A stretch of DNA of 64,000 bases from assembly GCF_039525805.1 (NCBI RefSeq), contig NZ_BAAAHZ010000014.1, one strand, 5' to 3'. This DNA is from Dietzia natronolimnaea (GTDB lineage Bacteria; Actinomycetota; Actinomycetes; Mycobacteriales; Mycobacteriaceae). The number at the start of each line of letters is the position of its first letter. Positions within the stretch are counted from its first letter, which is position 1. Below, piece by piece: positions 8,543 through 16,348 of this stretch. Made by a program: the position numbers and the translations under genes. The notes beneath the pieces were generated by a model, which had not been told where the DNA came from, did no database searches, and worked only from the letters and a program-made list of their open reading frames with translations.

Positions 8543-9550
8543 GTGAGTACCAGACTGGCGTCCGACGCCCCGGCGATCGAGGCGGAACACCTCGTCAAGA
8601 AATTCGGCGACTTCACCGCCGTCGATGACATCTCCTTCTCCGTCCCCACCGGATCGGTCCTCGGACTGCTGGGGCCCAACGGGTCCGGCAAGACCACCAC
8701 CATCCGCATGATGACGACCCTGAGCCCGCCCACCTCCGGCACCGCACGCGTCGCCGGGCACGACGTGATGGGCGCCCCGGCCGAGGTGCGCAAGGCCATG
8801 GGCCTGACCGCGCAGGCGGCCACCGTCGACGAGCTGCTCACCGGGCGCGAGAACCTGCGCCTCATCGGGGACCTGTACGGCCTGCCCAAGAAGATGGTCA
8901 AGACGCGCGCCGACGAGCTACTGGAGAAGTTCTCGCTCAGCGACGCCGCGACCAAGGTCGCCAAGAGCTACTCCGGGGGCATGCGGCGCCGGCTCGATCT
9001 GGCGGCCAGCCTCGTCGCGGCCCCGCCCGTGCTGTTCCTGGACGAGCCGACCACCGGGCTCGACCCCCGCTCGCGCAACGAACTCTGGGACGTCCTGCGC
9101 GACCTGGTCCGCGACGGAACCACACTGTTGCTCACGACGCAGTACCTCGATGAGGCCGATCAGCTGGCCGACCGGGTGATCGTCATCGATCACGGCAGCG
9201 TCATCGCCGAGGGCACCCCGTTGCAGCTCAAGGACCGCTCCGGTGCGGCCAGTCTGGTCATCACCGTCTCGAGGCCGGACGACGTCGACGAGGCCGTCCG
9301 CGTCCTCGACGGCCGGATCGGGGAACTGCACGTCGACCGCGACGCGCGTCGGCTCACCGCGCCGTCGGAGGGCGTCTCGGCGCTGGCGGGGATCGCCACC
9401 GCGTTCACCGACGCCGGGATCGAACTCGACGACATCGGCCTGCAGCGCCCCAGCCTGGACGACGTCTTCCTGTCCCTCACCGGACGCAGGGCCGAGGACA
9501 CCGCGGACGCCGCGGACGTCGAGACCATCGAACAGGAGAACCGGGTATGA
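8543..9550 (+). CDS. ABC transporter ATPase, daunorubicin-resistance (DrrA) type
   Basis: A 335-residue nucleotide-binding subunit of an ABC-2 type exporter. Walker A is GPNGSGKTT, the Q-loop region is LTAQAATVDE, the ABC signature is YSGGMRRRLDLA and Walker B is VLFLDEPTT. The long C-terminal extension after about residue 230, with the PSLDDVFLSLTGR motif, is typical of DrrA-like exporters of hydrophobic drugs or lipids. The GTG at 8543 is preferred over an upstream in-frame TTG because that TTG is part of a -35 element. It overlaps the permease gene by ATGA. The substrate cannot be read from sequence. Confidence 0.87.
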   Translation: MSTRLASDAPAIEAEHLVKKFGDFTAVDDISFSVPTGSVLGLLGPNGSGKTTTIRMMTTLSPPTSGTARVAGHDVMGAPAEVRKAMGLTAQAATVDELLTGRENLRLIGDLYGLPKKMVKTRADELLEKFSLSDAATKVAKSYSGGMRRRLDLAASLVAAPPVLFLDEPTTGLDPRSRNELWDVLRDLVRDGTTLLLTTQYLDEADQLADRVIVIDHGSVIAEGTPLQLKDRSGAASLVITVSRPDDVDEAVRVLDGRIGELHVDRDARRLTAPSEGVSALAGIATAFTDAGIELDDIGLQRPSLDDVFLSLTGRRAEDTADAADVETIEQENRV

Positions 9551-10413
9551 GCACCGTCGCCGACCCCACCCACACCTCGGCCACCCACGAGCGGTTCGCG
9601 ATGCCGGTCCGTCACGAGGGGCCGCCGCTGAGCCGGCAGATCTCCGCGCTGGTGCGCCGCAACCTCTTCCACATCCGTCGCCAGCCGGAGAACCTGGCGG
9701 ACGTCACCATCCAGCCGGTGATGTTCGTCCTGTTGTTCGCCTTCGTGTTCGGCGGCGCGATCGCGGTGGCCGGCGGCGTGAACTACCGCGAGTGGCTGCT
9801 GCCGGGCATCATGGCGCAGACCATGGCGTTCTCCTCGTTCGTCGTGGCCGCGGGACTGTGCAACGACCTCAACAAGGGGATCATCGACCGCTTCCGGACC
9901 CTGCCCATCCAGCGCGCGTCGATCCTCATCGCGCGTAGCGCGTCGAGCCTCATCCACTCCTCCATCGGCGTGGTGGTGATGTCACTGACGGGGCTCGTCG
10001 TGGGGTGGCGGATCCGGAGCGGGATCGTCGACGCCGTGCTGGGCTACCTCATCCTGCTGGGCTTCGGGTTCGTCATGATCTGGATCGGGATCGTCGTGGG
10101 CTCCCGGCTCAAGACCATCGAGGCGGTCAACGGTGTCATGTTCACCACGATCTTCCCCATCACGTTCCTCGCCAACACCTTCGCGCCACCGGAGTCGATG
10201 CCGTCGTGGCTGCGGCCGGTCGCCGAGTGGAACCCGCTTGCCTCGGTCGTCCAGGCGATGCGTGAGCTCTGGGGCAACGCCCCCGCCGTCGGACCGGATG
10301 CCGCGCTGCCGTTGCAGCACCCGGTCCTGGCGTCACTGTTGTGGATCGTGGGGCTGACGGTGATCATCGCCCCGATCGCCGTCAAGGCCTTCGACGCCCG
10401 GACCCGCGACTGA
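9547..10413 (+). CDS. ABC-2 type permease, daunorubicin-resistance (DrrB) type
   Basis: A 288-residue integral membrane subunit with about six hydrophobic segments, for example VMFVLLFAFVFGGAIAVA, IGVVVMSLTGLVVGW and a final LLWIVGLTVIIAPIAV helix. The conserved loop RTLPIQRASILIARS and the GVMFTTIFPITFLANTFAPPESMP segment are typical of DrrB/ABC-2 permeases. Its ATG overlaps the ATPase stop, and the two proteins should form a complete exporter. It ends 14 bp from the converging DUF4442 gene with no obvious hairpin. Confidence 0.86.
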   Translation: MSTVADPTHTSATHERFAMPVRHEGPPLSRQISALVRRNLFHIRRQPENLADVTIQPVMFVLLFAFVFGGAIAVAGGVNYREWLLPGIMAQTMAFSSFVVAAGLCNDLNKGIIDRFRTLPIQRASILIARSASSLIHSSIGVVVMSLTGLVVGWRIRSGIVDAVLGYLILLGFGFVMIWIGIVVGSRLKTIEAVNGVMFTTIFPITFLANTFAPPESMPSWLRPVAEWNPLASVVQAMRELWGNAPAVGPDAALPLQHPVLASLLWIVGLTVIIAPIAVKAFDARTRD

Positions 10414-10427
10414 CGCGCCCGCGACCG

Positions 10428-10934
10428 TCAGCGCTTGGTCTTGGGGGAGACCCGGATGGTGATGGAGCCGACCACCGGTTCGACGCCGGCGTCGTCGACG
10501 AAGCGCAACGGGACGTCGATGTCCTGCCCGCTGGTGATGGCCGAGAAGTCGGGGATCTCGGTCCACTCGGCGGTGACGGTCAGGCCGCCGGTCGACATGG
10601 CCGGGTAGCGCACGTTCATGCCCACGGGGATCCACCGGTGGGTGGCCGGCACGGTGGCCTCGGCGAGCACGCCCATCGCCATCTCGGCCAGGTTGAGGGC
10701 GGCGATCACGTGGAAGGTGCCGATGTGGTTGCGGTTGCCCCACCAGCCCGGGCCGCGCACCTCGCAGCGTCCGGGCCGCACGTCCACCACGTGCGGGAGG
10801 ACGGTGCGGAAGTAGGGGGCCTTGAGGCTCACGGCCGCGCTGAACAGGCGCGAGCCGAAGGGCAGCCGGGTCGCCTTCTGCCAGAGGCGGTGCAGGGAGG
10901 TGTCCGGACTGTCGCCAGGGGTGTTGTTCGTCAT
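10428..10934 (-). CDS. DUF4442 hotdog-fold protein, putative thioesterase
   Basis: A 168-residue protein of the hotdog superfamily (DUF4442, PaaI-like). The segment WGNRNHIGTFHVIAALNLAEMAMGVL matches the hotdog central helix with an N-x-x-G-T-x-H signature. Such proteins often hydrolyse acyl-CoA or acyl-ACP. The start is uncertain. ATG 10934 is given because it begins the conserved part, but in-frame ATG 10967 and GTG 10991 are open and none has a good ribosome site. Function beyond the fold is not established. Confidence 0.65.
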   Translation of the reverse strand: MTNNTPGDSPDTSLHRLWQKATRLPFGSRLFSAAVSLKAPYFRTVLPHVVDVRPGRCEVRGPGWWGNRNHIGTFHVIAALNLAEMAMGVLAEATVPATHRWIPVGMNVRYPAMSTGGLTVTAEWTEIPDFSAITSGQDIDVPLRFVDDAGVEPVVGSITIRVSPKTKR

Positions 10935-11003
10935 GGCGGAGAGGTTACCCGCCGGTAAGTTCGGCATGAGCGGCACGCGCGCGATAGCCACGACGGTGAG
11001 TGG

Positions 11004-11032
11004 TTGACATCACACCGCGGCGGCCCTAGGGT
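11004..11032 (+). promoter_or_regulatory. sigma-70-type promoter of the alpha/beta hydrolase gene
   Basis: A consensus -35 TTGACA (11004-11009), 17-bp spacer and -10 TAGGGT (11027-11032). The predicted start near 11039 leaves a leader of about 35 nt carrying ATCGGGG ahead of the ATG at 11075. Confidence 0.75.
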
Positions 11033-11074
11033 CGTCAAAACTGAAGTTGGTTCGATGCTTCGATCGGGGTCCTG

Positions 11075-11779
11075 ATGTCGTTTCTTCATGTGCACGGTGC
11101 GGGGATGGGTGCGACCAGCTGGGATCGGCTGATCCCGCACCTGAACGGGCCGGCAGTGGCGGTGGACCTCCCCGGGCGGGGAGCCCGCGCCCATGTCGAC
11201 CTGCGCTCGGTGACCCTGGACGACTGCGCGGCGGCGATCGTCGCGGATGCCGTCGACTCGGGGCTCAGCGACATCGTCCTGGTGGCGCACTCCTTCGCCG
11301 GGGTCTCCGTTCCGCGGGTGCTCGCGGAGCTGTCGGAGCGGGTCGCGCACGTGGTGTTCCTCTCGGCGGTCGTCCCTCCCGACGGTTCCAGGGTCCTGGA
11401 CGAGATCGACCCGGGGGTGCGTGAGGCGGTCGAGGCGTCACTCGACGGCGGCGTCTACCGCCAGGACCCCGCCGCCGTCCCCGCGATGCTGTGCAACGAC
11501 ATGACCCCGGAGCAGACGCAGTGGACCATCGGGCAGGTGGTCGAGGACGCCGCGGCCCTGTTGTCGGAACCCGTTGATCTCAGTGGCCTGGCCGTGGACG
11601 TGCCCCGGACCTATATCCGGCTCACCCGGGACACGTGCTACACGCCTGAACTGCAGGCTCGTTCCGCCGACCTGGTCGGCGGTGACACGGTGTTCCTCGA
11701 CTCAGGGCACATGGCCATGGTGTCCATCCCCGAACAGCTCGCCGAGGTGCTGAACGGGATCGCCGCTCGCCAGGTGTGA
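11075..11779 (+). CDS. alpha/beta hydrolase
   Basis: A 234-residue compact alpha/beta-hydrolase fold protein. The oxyanion-hole motif HGAGMGATSW is at the N-terminus, the nucleophile elbow is AHSFAG (Ser near residue 74), and a late DSGHMAMVS supplies the catalytic His. The size and sequence resemble small esterase/thioesterase-type hydrolases related to plant MES esterases, but the substrate is unknown. It has its own strong promoter and lies tail to tail with mftR (22 bp apart), so it is not part of the mycofactocin operon. Confidence 0.75.
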   Translation: MSFLHVHGAGMGATSWDRLIPHLNGPAVAVDLPGRGARAHVDLRSVTLDDCAAAIVADAVDSGLSDIVLVAHSFAGVSVPRVLAELSERVAHVVFLSAVVPPDGSRVLDEIDPGVREAVEASLDGGVYRQDPAAVPAMLCNDMTPEQTQWTIGQVVEDAAALLSEPVDLSGLAVDVPRTYIRLTRDTCYTPELQARSADLVGGDTVFLDSGHMAMVSIPEQLAEVLNGIAARQV

Positions 11780-11801
11780 TGTCCGGGCTCTCCGTCCGGC
11801 C

Positions 11802-12398
11802 TCAGGCGAGGATGCACGTCCCCTGCCTGAGGAGTTCGTGGAGCCGGGCCTGGTCGGCGTCGGGCTCGTCGACCCAGCGCCGGTACGCCGAGAGGGCGAT
11901 CCCGAGCGCGGCGTGAGCCGTGGCGGCCGGGATCAGATCGTGCACGGTCTCCCCGCGACGCGCGGCCACGAACTCCGCGACGGCCCTCCGCCAGTCCGCG
12001 TACATCAGCGTCGAATGGGCCTGGAGTTCGTCCACCCCGAGCAGTAGTCCCATCCGCAGGCGGTGCACCTGGGTCTCGGAGTCCGGGAAGGTGTTGAACG
12101 CGACGAGCGAGTCCGCCAGCGCGTCCCGGAGCGGGGTCGAGCCGGGGATCTCGGCCAGCTGTCGCCGCATCCCGTCCATCTGCACGTCGAACTCGCCCCA
12201 CGCGATCGCCGCCTTCCCGGGGAAGTACCGGAAGAGGGTCCGCCGGGAGATGTGCGCGGCCTCGGCGATCTCGTCGACGCTGGTCGCGTCGTATCCCTGT
12301 CGCGCGAACAGCCTCAACGCCACCGCCACGATCGAGGCGCGCGTCGTGGACGGTCGTCGCCCGGGGACGCGACTGTCGTCAGACTCCGTCATTCCCAT
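11802..12398 (-). CDS. mftR: TetR-family regulator of the mycofactocin locus
   Basis: A 198-residue TetR protein. The N-terminal helix-turn-helix is clear (LFARQGYDATSVDEIAEAAHISRRTLFRYF, about residues 26-55) and is followed by an all-helical ligand domain. Divergence from mftA and position beside the palindrome at 12451-12469 identify it as MftR. In mycobacteria MftR is known to repress mft genes and to respond to long-chain acyl-CoAs. ATG 12398 is chosen; ATG 12392 is two codons in. A possible -10, TAGGCT (12412 to 12407 on this strand), sits 8 nt before the first ATG, suggesting an almost leaderless message. Confidence 0.88.
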   Translation of the reverse strand: MGMTESDDSRVPGRRPSTTRASIVAVALRLFARQGYDATSVDEIAEAAHISRRTLFRYFPGKAAIAWGEFDVQMDGMRRQLAEIPGSTPLRDALADSLVAFNTFPDSETQVHRLRMGLLLGVDELQAHSTLMYADWRRAVAEFVAARRGETVHDLIPAATAHAALGIALSAYRRWVDEPDADQARLHELLRQGTCILA

Positions 12399-12445
12399 GA
12401 TCGACAAGCCTAGAGCCATCCCGGACGCGGACCGTGCATTGACCA

Positions 12446-12474
12446 TTGCAATTGGCACTAGGTGCCAATATGAT
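12446..12474 (+). promoter_or_regulatory. mftA promoter with MftR operator filling the spacer
   Basis: -35 TTGCAA (12446-12451), exact 17-bp spacer, -10 TATGAT (12469-12474). The spacer coincides with the inverted repeat ATTGGCAC-TAG-GTGCCAAT (12451-12469; 8-bp perfect arms). A repressor bound there would occlude RNA polymerase. The predicted start near 12481 leaves a leader of about 49 nt to mftA. Confidence 0.82.
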
Positions 12475-12529
12475 GCAGGTCTCACCTGGAGTGGTGAGGA
12501 ACCCAACCGCGTTGACGAGAGGAACCGCC

Positions 12530-12616
12530 GTGGAGAACACCCAGAACACCGAGGTAGTGCTGGAGGAGGCCCTCATCGAGGAGGTCTCGATCGACGGTAT
12601 GTGTGGGGTCTACTGA
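12530..12616 (+). CDS. mftA: mycofactocin precursor peptide MftA
   Basis: A 28-codon gene encoding the ribosomally made precursor of the redox cofactor mycofactocin. The acidic leader ends in EEVSIDGMCGVY. The terminal Val-Tyr is the part known to be decarboxylated and cyclised by MftC, released by MftE and then glycosylated by MftF. The GTG start is chosen because AGAGGA lies about 7 nt upstream; an in-frame TTG at 12512 would add six residues but overlaps the ribosome site. mftB begins 1 nt after the stop. The gene is so short that automatic callers usually miss it. Confidence 0.95.
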   Translation: MENTQNTEVVLEEALIEEVSIDGMCGVY

Positions 12617-12617
12617 C

Positions 12618-12944
12618 ATGACCTCCGCAGCAGCGCCGGCCGGCGCCGGACAGGACGCCGCGCCCGCGGCCTTCGATCTCGACGCCGGCTGGCGCCTGCA
12701 CCCCGGAGTGGCGCTGCGTCCCGAGCCGTTCGGGGCCCTGCTCTACCACTTCCACACCCGCAAGCTCAGCTTTCTCAAGTCGCCGACCATCGTCGAGGTG
12801 GTCCGCATCCTCGCCGACCACCCCACCGCCCGCGCCGCCTGCGCAGCCGCCGGTGTACCGATCGACGACCCCGGGACCGCCCGCCTGTACCTGCACGCGC
12901 TCGGCCAGCTCGCCGCCTCGCGCATGATCGAGGAGACCTCATGA
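12618..12944 (+). CDS. mftB: mycofactocin precursor-binding chaperone MftB (RRE protein)
   Basis: A 108-residue PqqD-like RiPP recognition element that binds the MftA leader and presents it to MftC. The body has the expected WRLHPGVALRPEPFGALLYHFHTRKLSFLKSP strand-rich start followed by two helices. The N-terminus carries about 20 extra Ala/Pro-rich residues. It overlaps mftC by ATGA, consistent with the known MftB-MftC complex and coupled translation. Confidence 0.93.
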   Translation: MTSAAAPAGAGQDAAPAAFDLDAGWRLHPGVALRPEPFGALLYHFHTRKLSFLKSPTIVEVVRILADHPTARAACAAAGVPIDDPGTARLYLHALGQLAASRMIEETS

Positions 12945-14173
12945 CCAGCACGCTCAGCCGCCCGGCGGCCCCCGCCCCCGTCGGCCGCCTCGTGGACCAG
13001 TTCGAGCGCGGCCTCGACGCCCCCATCTGTCTGACCTGGGAGCTCACCTACGCCTGCAACCTCGCGTGCGTGCACTGCCTGAGCTCCTCGGGCAAGCGCG
13101 ACCCCCGCGAGCTGAGCACCGAGCAGTGCAAGGCGATCATCGACGAGCTGCAGCGCATGCAGGTCTTCTACGTGAACATCGGCGGTGGCGAGCCCACCGT
13201 CCGCCCCGACTTCTGGGAGCTCGTCGACTATGCGACCAGCCACCAGGTGGGCGTGAAGTTCTCAACCAACGGCGTGCGCATCGACGAGAAGGTGGCGCAG
13301 CGCCTGGCCGCGAGCGACTACGTCGACGTGCAGATCTCCATCGACGGTGCCACCGCCGAGGTCAACGACGCGGTCCGCGGCCCGGGCTCGTTCGACATGG
13401 CGGTCCGTGCCCTGGAGAACCTCAAGAACGCCGGCTTCACCGACGCCAAGATCTCGGTGGTGGTCACCCGCGAGAACGTGACCCAGCTGGACGAGTTCAA
13501 GGCCCTGGCGGACAAGTACGACGCCACCCTTCGCATCACCCGCCTGCGCCCCTCCGGCCGCGGGGCGGACGTGTGGGACGACCTCCACCCGCTCCCCGAG
13601 CAGCAGAAGGACCTCTACGACTGGCTGGTCGAGCACGGGTCGAACGTCCTCACCGGTGACAGCTTCTTCCACCTGTCGGCCTTCGGCGACGGCCAGGGCT
13701 CGCTGCCCGGCCTGAACCTCTGCGGCGCGGGCCGCGTGGTGTGCCTCATCGACCCGATCGGGGACGTCTACGCCTGCCCGTTCGCGATCCACGAGGAGTT
13801 CCTCGCCGGCAACATCGTCTCCGACGGCGGCTTCGAGAGCGTCTGGCAGACCTCGGAGCTCTTCCGCGAGCTGCGTGAGCCCCAGTCGGCCGGGGCCTGC
13901 GCGTCCTGCAACTTCTACGACAGCTGCCGCGGCGGCTGCATGGCGGCCAAGTTCTTCACCGGCCTGCCCATGGACGGGCCGGACCCGGAGTGCGTCCAGG
14001 GGTACGGCGAGGGACTGCTCGCGGCCGAGCGCAGCATCCCCTCGCCGTCACAGGACCACTCCCGGGTCAAGGGGCTGGCGGCGCGCAAGCAGCCCACCGG
14101 TCCGGTCCCGCTGACCCTCGTCACCACCCCGCCGCGCAGGCCCACCAGCCTGTGCGACGAGTCCCCCGTCTGA
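12941..14173 (+). CDS. mftC: mycofactocin radical SAM maturase MftC
   Basis: A 410-residue radical SAM/SPASM enzyme that oxidatively decarboxylates the terminal Tyr of MftA and then forms the Val-Tyr crosslink. The [4Fe-4S]-SAM motif C-x3-C-x2-C is at residues 39, 43 and 46 (CNLACVHC). The SPASM region for auxiliary clusters contains LCGAGRVVC, YACPF and CASCNFYDSCRGGC. The last 40 residues form a Pro/Arg-rich tail. Translation is coupled to mftB, and a 54-bp gap with a GAAGGAG site precedes mftD. Confidence 0.96.
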   Translation: MTSTLSRPAAPAPVGRLVDQFERGLDAPICLTWELTYACNLACVHCLSSSGKRDPRELSTEQCKAIIDELQRMQVFYVNIGGGEPTVRPDFWELVDYATSHQVGVKFSTNGVRIDEKVAQRLAASDYVDVQISIDGATAEVNDAVRGPGSFDMAVRALENLKNAGFTDAKISVVVTRENVTQLDEFKALADKYDATLRITRLRPSGRGADVWDDLHPLPEQQKDLYDWLVEHGSNVLTGDSFFHLSAFGDGQGSLPGLNLCGAGRVVCLIDPIGDVYACPFAIHEEFLAGNIVSDGGFESVWQTSELFRELREPQSAGACASCNFYDSCRGGCMAAKFFTGLPMDGPDPECVQGYGEGLLAAERSIPSPSQDHSRVKGLAARKQPTGPVPLTLVTTPPRRPTSLCDESPV

Positions 14174-14227
14174 GTCGGTCGGCCGACCCGCCACCGCTCA
14201 CGTCCTCCCCCGAAGGAGCCCTCTCCC

Positions 14228-15451
14228 GTGTCACGCCTGTCGAAGATCGCCGAGGCCAACCCCTGGCGCCGCAACCCCTGGTTCGAATCGGTCGCCGAGG
14301 CCCAGCGCCGCGCCAAGAAGAAGCTGCCCCGGAGCGTCTACATGGCGCTGGTGGCCGGCAGTGAGCAGGGCGTGACGATCGACGACAACACGGCCGCGTT
14401 CGCCGAGCTGGGTCCCAAGCCGCACGTGATCGGGGCCAAGGCCGAGCGGGACATGGCCACCACGGTGATGGGGCAGCCGATCAGCCTCCCGGTGATGATC
14501 TCGCCGACCGGGGTCCAGGCCGTGACCCCGGACGGTGAGGTCGACGTGGCCCGCGCGGCCGCCGCGCGCGGCACCGCGATGGGACTGAGCTCCTTCGCCT
14601 CCAAGCCGATCGAGGAGGTCATCGCCGCGAACCCGCAGACCTTCTTCCAGGTGTACTGGCTCGGCGGCAAGGAGAAGGTCCTCGAGCGCCTCGAGCGGGC
14701 CAAGGCCGCCGGCGCCGCGGGCGTCATCCTCACCACCGACTGGTCGTTCTCCATGGGGCGCGATTGGGGCAGTCCGACCATCCCGGAGAAGCTCGACGCC
14801 AAGGCGATGCTCACCCTCGCCCCGGAGATCGCGGTGCGTCCGCGCTGGGCCGCCGAGTGGGCGCGTGACGTGGTGACCAACAAGCGTTTCCCCGACCTGA
14901 CCACGCCGAACCTCGTGCACCAGGGCGAGATGGGTCCGACCTTCTTCGGCGCCTACGGCGAGTGGATGGGTACCCCGCCGGCCACGTGGGAGGACATCGC
15001 GTGGGTCGTGGACAACTACGACGGGCCGGTCATGCTCAAGGGCATCACCCGCATCGACGACGCCCGGCGTGCGGTCGACGCCGGCGTCAGCGCGATCTCG
15101 GTCTCCAACCACGGTGGCAACAACCTCGACGGCACCCCGGCCTCGATCCGCTGCCTCGCGCCGATCGTCGACGCCGTCGACGGTCAGGTCGAGGTGCTGA
15201 TGGACGGCGGGATCCGGCGCGGTTCGGACGTGGCCAAGGCGCTCGCCCTGGGCGCCCGCGCCGTCATGATCGGCCGCGCGTACCTGTGGGGCCTGGGCGC
15301 CAACGGCCAGGCCGGCGTGGAGAACGTCCTGGACGTCCTGCGCTCGGGCCTGGACTCCAGCCTGATCGGGTTGAGCAAGTCCTCGATCTCGGAGCTTACC
15401 AGGGATGACTACGTGATCCCCGACGGGTTCATGCGTCGCCTGGGAGAGTGA
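14228..15451 (+). CDS. mftD: mycofactocin system FMN-dependent oxidoreductase MftD
   Basis: A 407-residue member of the FMN-dependent alpha-hydroxyacid dehydrogenase family (annotated elsewhere as LldD-like). In the pathway MftD oxidatively deaminates the released AHDP moiety to give premycofactocin. FMN and substrate motifs are present: SPTGVQAV, the active-site SNHGGNNLDGTPAS region with catalytic His, the DGGIRRGSD phosphate loop and GARAVMIGR. The start is GTG or the ATG-equivalent VSRLSKI. It lies in the mft operon after MftC, which settles the identity over a true lactate dehydrogenase. Confidence 0.94.
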   Translation: MSRLSKIAEANPWRRNPWFESVAEAQRRAKKKLPRSVYMALVAGSEQGVTIDDNTAAFAELGPKPHVIGAKAERDMATTVMGQPISLPVMISPTGVQAVTPDGEVDVARAAAARGTAMGLSSFASKPIEEVIAANPQTFFQVYWLGGKEKVLERLERAKAAGAAGVILTTDWSFSMGRDWGSPTIPEKLDAKAMLTLAPEIAVRPRWAAEWARDVVTNKRFPDLTTPNLVHQGEMGPTFFGAYGEWMGTPPATWEDIAWVVDNYDGPVMLKGITRIDDARRAVDAGVSAISVSNHGGNNLDGTPASIRCLAPIVDAVDGQVEVLMDGGIRRGSDVAKALALGARAVMIGRAYLWGLGANGQAGVENVLDVLRSGLDSSLIGLSKSSISELTRDDYVIPDGFMRRLGE

Positions 15452-15512
15452 CCCGGTGGGCGGTCCGCCGGGCCTCCCTGTTACGTCCGTAGAGGAAAAG
15501 GAACCACAGTCC

Positions 15513-16328
15513 ATGGGAGACTTCGACGGCAAGGTCGTCTACATCACCGGCATCGCCCGCGGCCAGGGCCGCAAGCACGCCATCCGTTTCGCCCGGGAGG
15601 GTGCCAGTGTCATCGGACTGGACCTGTGCGCCTCGCCGTCCGAGCACGTCGGCTACAAGTCGGCCACCGAGGACGACCTCGCGCAGACGGTCGAGAAGGT
15701 CCGCGCGGAGGGCGGGGAGATCCTCGCCGAGATCGGCGACGTCCGCGACCTGGCGTTCCAGCAGGACCTGGTCGCCCGCGGGGTCGAGCAGTTCGGCGGC
15801 CGTCTGGACGTGGTGATCGCCAACGCCGGCATCTGCAACTGGGGCAAGGTCTGGGAGATCGACGAGCAGCAGTGGCAGGACACGATCGACATCAACCTCA
15901 CGGGGTACTGGAAGACCCTCAAGGCCACCATCCCGCACATGCTCGCGGCGGACAACGGTGGATCGATCGTCCTGGTGAGCTCCGTCGCCGGACTCAAGGC
16001 CATGCCGGTCCAGTCGCCCTACTCGGCCTCCAAGTACGGCGTGGTGGGCCTCGCGCAGACCGCGGCCAAGGAGCTCGGTGAGCACCGGATCCGCGTCAAC
16101 ACGATCCACCCCTACGGCGTGCTGACCCCCATGGGTGCCGACGACCCGGCGGCCCACGACGTGTTCACCAACATGCCCCAGTTCCTCCCGCACTTCACGC
16201 CGATCCTGGGGATGGGCATGGCCACCACGGACGACATCTCCGACTCGGTGCTGTTCCTGGCCTCGGACGCCTCCCGCACCATCACCGCGTCGACGTTCAC
16301 CGTCGACATGGGCGCGATCAAGGTCTGA
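15513..16328 (+). CDS. mycofactocin-coupled SDR family oxidoreductase
   Basis: A 271-residue short-chain dehydrogenase with the Rossmann start GKVVYITGIARGQGRKHA (TGxxxGxG), the NAG motif (VIANAGICN) and the catalytic S-x12-Y-x3-K (VSSVAGL then YSASKYG). The family known to coexist with mycofactocin keeps its NAD(H) bound and needs mycofactocin as external electron carrier, and an insert typical of this group is present between the first strand and the NAG motif. The ATG at 15513 follows GAGGAAAAGGAA. Lying inside the mft operon it is a prime candidate for a mycofactocin-dependent dehydrogenase; the substrate is unknown. Confidence 0.88.
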   Translation: MGDFDGKVVYITGIARGQGRKHAIRFAREGASVIGLDLCASPSEHVGYKSATEDDLAQTVEKVRAEGGEILAEIGDVRDLAFQQDLVARGVEQFGGRLDVVIANAGICNWGKVWEIDEQQWQDTIDINLTGYWKTLKATIPHMLAADNGGSIVLVSSVAGLKAMPVQSPYSASKYGVVGLAQTAAKELGEHRIRVNTIHPYGVLTPMGADDPAAHDVFTNMPQFLPHFTPILGMGMATTDDISDSVLFLASDASRTITASTFTVDMGAIKV

Positions 16329-16348
16329 CCATCGAGCCCGTCCTGGCG

